Source: Saprospiraceae bacterium
Lineage (GTDB): Bacteria; Bacteroidota; Bacteroidia; Chitinophagales; Saprospiraceae
Assembly: GCA_016719615.1 (NCBI GenBank)
Contig: JADJYQ010000001.1
Coordinates: 2,082,501-2,146,500 of the forward strand
Length of the DNA: 64,000 nt
Reading direction: 5' to 3'
Part shown: piece after piece, positions 58,882 through 64,000 of the stretch
How positions within the stretch are numbered: position 1 is the first letter of the stretch
Layout: every line of letters starts with the position of its first letter
Made by a program: the position numbers and the translations under genes
The notes under the pieces: generated by a model
What the model was told of the DNA's origin: nothing
Seen by the model: the letters and a program-made list of their open reading frames with translations, nothing else
Database searches by the model: none

Positions 58882-59098
58882 AGTTGGTATTCATTTATAA
58901 ATATGGAAACAAAAACTAATTATAAGATTAGAATTTTAAAGTGCTCAATCTCTATTACAAGAGCCATCAAATTCATAAAACGCTGCCAGCGCATTCATGT
59001 GCAATTTCTGCGATGAATTTGCAAAACTAAAACTTGCAAAAAAATGATGGATCAATGAAATGAAAACCAGTAAATCTATTAAACCAAAATTTGCAAAC

Positions 59099-59734
59099 TC
59101 AGGCGACCCTATTTTCAGACTCTTCCTTGAAATTTGAACCCAAAATAAGGTCCCAAAGTGCTGAACTCACGCCAAAACCTCTGGTTGAATCGTGATAATG
59201 ATGCAGCATATGGTGCTTCTTTACTTTTACAAACAGGGGGTGTTTCCAATTGAAATGATGAATAGCATAATGGGTCATATCATAAAACAAATAACCCAAT
59301 AAAAATCCACCAAAAAATGCAAATAAATGCAAAGGCTCAAAAAATTGAGAAAACAGAAAATAGAAAAATGCTGCAATTAATAAACTAGCTGCAGGTGGCA
59401 TTACCAATCGAAGTCTATCCATTGGATAATCGTGATGAACGCCATGAAAAATAAAATGCAATCGCAAGCCCAATTTTGACTTGGGCACAAAATGAAATAC
59501 ATGTTTGTGTAATACGTATTCTGTCAAGGTCCAAATAAATAAGCCCAATAGGAAATAGAGTGTATAATCTATCAAGTTATTGCCTAAAGAAAAAGATCTG
59601 TAGGCCAGAAATGTGATAAGTGGAAGGTAAACCACCAGCGGAATTGAAAAATGAACCTTTGAAACGGCTTCAAGAATATCGCTTTTAAACATTCTTGGTG
59701 ATTCGGAAGAATTGGATACGAAGCTCTTTGCCAT
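59099..59734 (-). CDS. Fatty-acid hydroxylase (sterol-desaturase superfamily)
   Basis: A 211-residue, membrane-bound di-iron hydroxylase. The histidine boxes are intact: HKHVFH, HGVHHDYP, HYAIHH and KHHMLHHYHD, with four spans between. The pattern is that of FA2H-type enzymes that add a 2-hydroxyl group to the ceramide N-acyl chain. Its place in the cluster behind the serine palmitoyltransferase fits this. It lies 100 nt after the GNAT gene on the same strand. Confidence 0.82.
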   Translation of the reverse strand: MAKSFVSNSSESPRMFKSDILEAVSKVHFSIPLVVYLPLITFLAYRSFSLGNNLIDYTLYFLLGLFIWTLTEYVLHKHVFHFVPKSKLGLRLHFIFHGVHHDYPMDRLRLVMPPAASLLIAAFFYFLFSQFFEPLHLFAFFGGFLLGYLFYDMTHYAIHHFNWKHPLFVKVKKHHMLHHYHDSTRGFGVSSALWDLILGSNFKEESENRVA

Positions 59735-59834
59735 GTCAATTGATTAATATGTTGAAAACAAATATTTAATTAAAAAAGTTTCATTAGCAGCACATGGTTC
59801 TAAAGTAAATCAAATTTTCAATAAAATTACGACA

Positions 59835-60962
59835 TTACTTTAGCATACTTCTGAAAAATCGATACTTTTTCTCCACTTTACCGCCCATTTTGAGAATTGC
59901 ATTATTCATTTCAGGATTATCTTCTAATATCCAGGACGCTTCGCCTGATTTTAAGTATTTATGTTGACTCACATATTCAAATGCTTTGGCATAGAAATAA
60001 GCATCGATTCCAAGTCTTCTGTAATCTTCGAGCACTCCCAAAGCCATGATGCGCACACTGTTGATTTTTTTACGCCCGAAGAGCAATTTAAAAATGCCAA
60101 ACGGAAGTAAATTTCCATTTTTGATTTTAATCAAAATCTGGTTAATATCGGGCAATGTCAACGAAAACCCGATGCAATCACCTTCTTTTTCTGCCAATAG
60201 CACCAAATTGGGATCCATGATCATTTTCATATCCTTGCCAGCATGTAGAAATTCCTTATCGGTCATAGGCGCGAATCCCAAATTCTTACTCCAGGCTTTA
60301 TTATATACACCTAATGTTTTCCGAACATCTTCATCAAATTGTTTAAGATTGAGCTTGCGAATAATAATTCCGCTTCTCCTGAATTTTTCCTCCAAAAGAA
60401 GAATACTTCTCTTGAGTCTTTCCGGAAAATCAACAGCATTTATACGATAGGCAATGACATCTGTTTTCTTAGACAAGCCATAGTTTTCCAACAAATTCAG
60501 ATAATACGGTTTATTATAGGTCATCATAATGGAAGGAGGAACATGAAATCCTTCAACCAGCAAGCCGCAGGTATGGTTGGTTGAAAAATTATAGGGACCC
60601 TCCATAAATTCTAGTTGATGTGATCTCAACCAGGCAGAAGCTGCATTTAATAAAGCATTCGCAACTTCTACATCATTTATACAGTCAAAGAAGCCGAAAA
60701 CGCCGACCTTTTCTGCGGTATATTCGATTAAAAAATCATCTTTTACCGCTGCAATCCGACCTACAATTTCATCACCTCGTTTTGCCAGAAATAATTCTGC
60801 ACTTGCGTGTTCGAAATAAGGATTCTTTTTTTCATCCATATGATCCCGCTGAGCAATAAAAAGCTCGGGTACGAAATTGGGATCATCTTTGTATAAGTGA
60901 TAAACAAATTGAATAAATTCCTTGCGGTCTGATGGAGTGCGGACAGGGTATACTGCAAGCAT
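59835..60962 (-). CDS. GNAT-fold acyltransferase, candidate bacterial ceramide synthase
   Basis: A 375-residue protein with an N-acyltransferase (GNAT) fold (FLAKRGDEIVGRIAAVKDDF then GVFGFFDC) in the N-terminal half and a related C-terminal domain (SVRIMALGVLEDYRRLGIDA). The bacterial ceramide synthase characterised in Caulobacter belongs to the GNAT superfamily, and this gene starts 15 nt after the serine palmitoyltransferase gene, so N-acylation of a sphingoid base is the best guess. Sequence alone does not prove it. Confidence 0.6.
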   Translation of the reverse strand: MLAVYPVRTPSDRKEFIQFVYHLYKDDPNFVPELFIAQRDHMDEKKNPYFEHASAELFLAKRGDEIVGRIAAVKDDFLIEYTAEKVGVFGFFDCINDVEVANALLNAASAWLRSHQLEFMEGPYNFSTNHTCGLLVEGFHVPPSIMMTYNKPYYLNLLENYGLSKKTDVIAYRINAVDFPERLKRSILLLEEKFRRSGIIIRKLNLKQFDEDVRKTLGVYNKAWSKNLGFAPMTDKEFLHAGKDMKMIMDPNLVLLAEKEGDCIGFSLTLPDINQILIKIKNGNLLPFGIFKLLFGRKKINSVRIMALGVLEDYRRLGIDAYFYAKAFEYVSQHKYLKSGEASWILEDNPEMNNAILKMGGKVEKKYRFFRSMLK

Positions 60963-60977
60963 TATATGCCGATTTCT

Positions 60978-62165
60978 TTAGACAACGCCCAATGCTCTTG
61001 CGTGATCATAAATTTTATTGAGCGCATAATCGATCTGGGCATGTGTATGTGTTGCCATCACTGAGAAACGAATCAAAGCAGAATCTGCACTTGTGGCTGG
61101 TGAAACCACAGGATTTATGAATACGCCATCGTCAAACAAATTTTTAGCGATGGTATAAGTTTTCTGATCGTCGCGAATGTAAATAGGGATAATTGGGGTT
61201 TCTGCTTTACCTACATCCAAGCCCATATCTTTAAGCTTTTTGATTGAATAATGGGTATTCTCCCACAATTGTCCAATCAATTCCGGTTGTTCTTCCATAA
61301 TATCCAAAGCTGCTAACACTGCAGCGACGGAAGCTGGTTGCAAACCCGCACTAAAAAGCAGTGCTCGTGAGGTATGTTTGATGAGATTAATGAGACCTTT
61401 ATCTCCGGATACAAATCCACCCAAAGCTGCTAAAGACTTACTGAAAGTTCCAGTGATGATATCTACCTGGTCTGTGATTCCAAAATGCGAAGAAGTCCCG
61501 CTTCCGAATTTTCCAAGAACCCCAATGGCATGTGCATCATCGACCATAATCATGGCACCATGTTGTCTGGCAACCCTGGTTATATCCGGGAGTGGAGCAA
61601 TATCCCCATCCATACTAAAAATTCCTTCGGTAACGACAATTTTAAATGCTTCGGGATCAATTTTGGAAAGAATTTTTTCCAAAGAGACCACATCATTGTG
61701 CTCGAATTTCAACTTCTTTGCATGAGATAAAGTCGCGCTTTCGATAATAGAAGCATGGCTCAACTTATCCATGATCAGATAACTTGTCCGATCTAATAAA
61801 GGTGGCAAAGCACCCAAATTAGCCTGAAAACCCGTACTAAAAACTGCAGTATCTTCCTTTCCTAAATATGCAGAAAGACGCTCTTCGAGTTCGCGATGAA
61901 TGCCCAAATTGCCATTTAATAATCTTGATCCTGAAACACCAGTTCCGTATTTTTCTATAGCTTGTATTGCCGCAGCTTTAACACGAGGGTGTGTGGTTAA
62001 TCCAAGATATGAATTAGACCCAAACATGAGGATCTTTCGCCCATTATAGCACATTTCCGTATCCTGAGCTGAATGCAACTCTCTGTAAAACAGATATATG
62101 TGGTGATCCTTGAGGAAATTAACCTGGCCGGAAATCGTACTTACCTTACGCTCAAGAGAACTCAT
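60978..62165 (-). CDS. Serine palmitoyltransferase-like alpha-oxoamine synthase
   Basis: A 395-residue PLP enzyme that condenses serine with a fatty acyl-CoA/ACP in sphingolipid synthesis. Signatures are MFGSNSYLGLTTHPRV, TGVSGSRLLNGNLGIH, DDAHAIGVLG and GTFSKSLAALGGF with the PLP Lys. It resembles Bacteroidota serine palmitoyltransferases more than the biotin (BioF) or threonine (Kbl) enzymes, although these share the fold. The first in a run with the GNAT protein (15 nt) and the hydroxylase. Confidence 0.82.
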   Translation of the reverse strand: MSSLERKVSTISGQVNFLKDHHIYLFYRELHSAQDTEMCYNGRKILMFGSNSYLGLTTHPRVKAAAIQAIEKYGTGVSGSRLLNGNLGIHRELEERLSAYLGKEDTAVFSTGFQANLGALPPLLDRTSYLIMDKLSHASIIESATLSHAKKLKFEHNDVVSLEKILSKIDPEAFKIVVTEGIFSMDGDIAPLPDITRVARQHGAMIMVDDAHAIGVLGKFGSGTSSHFGITDQVDIITGTFSKSLAALGGFVSGDKGLINLIKHTSRALLFSAGLQPASVAAVLAALDIMEEQPELIGQLWENTHYSIKKLKDMGLDVGKAETPIIPIYIRDDQKTYTIAKNLFDDGVFINPVVSPATSADSALIRFSVMATHTHAQIDYALNKIYDHARALGVV

Positions 62166-62370
62166 TTCATCGTCTTATTTGAATCAGCAAAGATAAACAG
62201 TTCTGTACAATTGACAAACAAATACAAAATTTTGTAGTTAATATACTTATATATTATATTAATATATAATGTGTATAAAATTACCATTCAATAATAAAAC
62301 ACATATTTAAATTAATAATATAAGTCGCAATTATTGGTTTCGACCATAGAGAAAATGCGATATGCCTTCG

Positions 62371-63078
62371 CTAAAACAAGGTTTTATCTAGCGGAAGTTT
62401 AAGTTTCTTCCAAAAAGATCTCATGATCAAATATGAGAAGTAAGCCATGGGTATTGCTCCGATCACATCAATGGTATAATGACAATGTTGAATGAGTAGT
62501 AGGAAGCCCATCATTATGGTCAATCCTTTAAATATTCTCTGCATCAGCAATTGCTTCCTGAATATGAGGCAATAAACAGTTAATGTAGCAGTGTGCCCGC
62601 TAAAAAACAGGTCCTTCAATTTAGGATTCTCCAAATATACATAAGTGATCAACAATGGGTCATGCAATGGTATGATGTCCAGTGGGGGCTCGAGCGGGGT
62701 CACGTACATGCAAAAGCCTCTGATAATGTTCATCAGCAAAAATATCTGTGCGGTATATAAGATGGTCCACGGACTTTGAATACAATATAAGATAACTGTA
62801 ACTGCTCCGGCATAGATAATAAAGAAAATGTAATCAGAAACATTACTTGCTGTCAATAAATTTAAGACGGCATCGTCTAAACTGCAACCCTTTCTGGACT
62901 CGATAAACTCCAGATAATTGCCCACATTAAGAAAAAATAGCATTGCGCATATGAATGTAAATATGGCTAAAAACCAAAATCTCCATTCTGTAGCATCCTG
63001 CTTCCACTTACTTTGAATTTCTTTTAGAATAGCTTGCAAACTGACTACTTTAAGTGATTTTATACAAATAAGCCACAA
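62371..63078 (-). CDS. PAP2-like membrane protein resembling sphingomyelin synthase
   Basis: A 235-residue protein with about six membrane spans and the PAP2 motifs in the arrangement of sphingomyelin/ceramide-phosphoethanolamine synthases: CMYVTPLEPPLDIIP (like the R/C-Y-V-T-x-L-P segment), FFSGHTATLTVYCL and HCHYTIDVIGAI with the catalytic His-His-Asp triad. The eukaryotic enzymes transfer a phosphoryl head group to ceramide. Next to serine palmitoyltransferase this makes a head-group transferase plausible. The start is TTG 63078, with TTG 63039 as alternative. Confidence 0.68.
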   Translation of the reverse strand: MWLICIKSLKVVSLQAILKEIQSKWKQDATEWRFWFLAIFTFICAMLFFLNVGNYLEFIESRKGCSLDDAVLNLLTASNVSDYIFFIIYAGAVTVILYCIQSPWTILYTAQIFLLMNIIRGFCMYVTPLEPPLDIIPLHDPLLITYVYLENPKLKDLFFSGHTATLTVYCLIFRKQLLMQRIFKGLTIMMGFLLLIQHCHYTIDVIGAIPMAYFSYLIMRSFWKKLKLPLDKTLF

Positions 63079-63198
63079 AGAAAGGGATGCTATAGGACTT
63101 TTTGAAAATTTTCATGATTTGAGCTGATTATATCCTTGACTAGAACCACAATTCATTTGCTGGTGGCTTTTATCAATTTACAGAAGGATGCAATTTGT

Positions 63199-63819
63199 TT
63201 AACTCCTTTTCTTATTGAATATATACTCCGTTAAAATAGCAGATAAACAGCCAATCAATGCACCTGCCAGGACGTCTCTTAAAAAGTGTTCAAAAAGATA
63301 TACCCTTGAAAAGCCAATAAATATGGTAAGGATCGCAAAGGCACCTTGTAACCAAGGATTTTTAATATAAAAAGCCAGAACTGTAAACAATCCAAATGCT
63401 GCAGCAGTATGGCCCGATGGAAAAGTATTTAAATGGTTGGGCTGAAATCCTTCAATCATGTTTAACTCAGATTGGATATCTTTAAAATGTTCAATTGGTC
63501 TGGGCATTCCTTTAAATATTAATTGTTTGAGTGTTGTACAAATAATGGAGACGAATCCATAAGATACCAGTATTTTTTGAGCAACAACTCTATTGATCCA
63601 AAATGCCATTAAACCTATGCAAACAACAAAAATGCCATCGCCGAGATGCGTAATATTTTTAAACAAAACATCCAACACATAAGTGTTTCGTTTATTGACC
63701 TCTAAAGAAATGACGTCGTAAGGCAGATAGAAATGTACCAAAATCCCAATTGTAAAAAAGAGGAAAATGGGTATAAAAAAGGAGGGTGAACTTCCGATGG
63801 CATTTTTTAAACGGAACAT
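63199..63819 (-). CDS. PAP2-family membrane phosphatase
   Basis: A 206-residue type 2 phosphatidic acid phosphatase with six spans. The three motifs are present: KQLIFKGMPRP (K-x6-RP), PSGH in NTFPSGHTAAAF, and SRVYLFEHFLRDVLAG (SR-x5-H-x3-D). It dephosphorylates a lipid phosphate such as undecaprenyl, phosphatidic or sphingoid-base phosphate. It is the first gene of the leftward lipid cluster. Confidence 0.85.
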   Translation of the reverse strand: MFRLKNAIGSSPSFFIPIFLFFTIGILVHFYLPYDVISLEVNKRNTYVLDVLFKNITHLGDGIFVVCIGLMAFWINRVVAQKILVSYGFVSIICTTLKQLIFKGMPRPIEHFKDIQSELNMIEGFQPNHLNTFPSGHTAAAFGLFTVLAFYIKNPWLQGAFAILTIFIGFSRVYLFEHFLRDVLAGALIGCLSAILTEYIFNKKRS

Positions 63820-64000
63820 TGCGTAAAATAAGGCAATTTATTCCATATTGAACGAAGGAGTTTAAAGCATACATGATACTTAGAATGTCAAATAAAAATA
63901 AATCAGACAGGTTTAGGAATGGTAAGGATAATATTCAAGCGCCAAGAATTTGTAAAGTTTGCCAGTAGACATGCAATTCATGCAGCCAACTAATGCTGCA

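Overview
The window comes from a Bacteroidota chromosome, most likely a Saprospiria-type organism. The evidence is secreted proteins ending in type IX secretion (T9SS) or gliding-motility-type C-terminal domains, a sphingolipid locus, promoter elements of the TAnnTTTG type, many GTG/TTG starts, moderately AT-rich DNA, and a KorAB 2-oxoacid:ferredoxin oxidoreductase. No rRNA, tRNA, CRISPR array, integrase or transposase was seen.

Layout. 0-7.5 kb: a partial RluA-type pseudouridine synthase, an S9 peptidase, a T9SS-sorted beta-helix protein, an RsmB-like m5C methyltransferase and an OmpA protein with thrombospondin-3 repeats. 7.5-12.2 kb: a three-gene 2-oxoacid:ferredoxin oxidoreductase operon (GltD-like flavoprotein, KorA, KorB). 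12.4-20.7 kb: surface-polysaccharide genes (YfhO-like protein, glycosyltransferase, asparagine synthase, methyltransferase, flippase). 21.6-28.2 kb: a stress/oxygen island with three universal stress proteins, Hsp20, a CBS-domain protein, a small thioredoxin-fold protein, a FixL-like haem-PAS histidine kinase and a receiver-Crp/Fnr response regulator. Two TGA-N6-TCA operators there lie at the same distance from predicted promoters. 28.5-35.3 kb: two large adhesin-like secreted proteins. 35.5-39.3 kb: a decayed sensor kinase/LuxR pair. 39.4-44.5 kb: DUF3307 and SatD-like genes, a broken AbiEi/AbiEii toxin-antitoxin pair, and mnmE. 45.3-47.6 kb: FeoA/FeoB. 47.9-50.0 kb: an ECF sigma factor continuous with a membrane/beta-barrel protein. 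50.2-59 kb: M1 aminopeptidase, Tet-type efflux pump, glycosyltransferase, CDP-paratose-epimerase-like enzyme and a GH30-like hydrolase. 59.1-63.8 kb: a sphingolipid cluster (fatty-acid hydroxylase, GNAT acyltransferase, serine palmitoyltransferase, sphingomyelin-synthase-like PAP2 protein, PAP2 phosphatase).

The two most interesting systems are the oxygen-sensing regulon, whose gene content resembles the mycobacterial DosR dormancy regulon, and the sphingolipid cluster with a candidate bacterial head-group transferase. The sigma-factor/beta-barrel fusion is striking but may be an indel artefact.

Sequence quality matters here. Between about 24.4 and 55.5 kb many genes carry single-base gains or losses, mostly in short A/T runs. 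Several, including the normally conserved mnmE, can be restored almost completely by correcting these. I read most of them as sequencing or assembly errors. The LuxR regulator is different: it lacks about 40 codons and looks genuinely deleted. Broken genes are therefore given with reconstructed extents.
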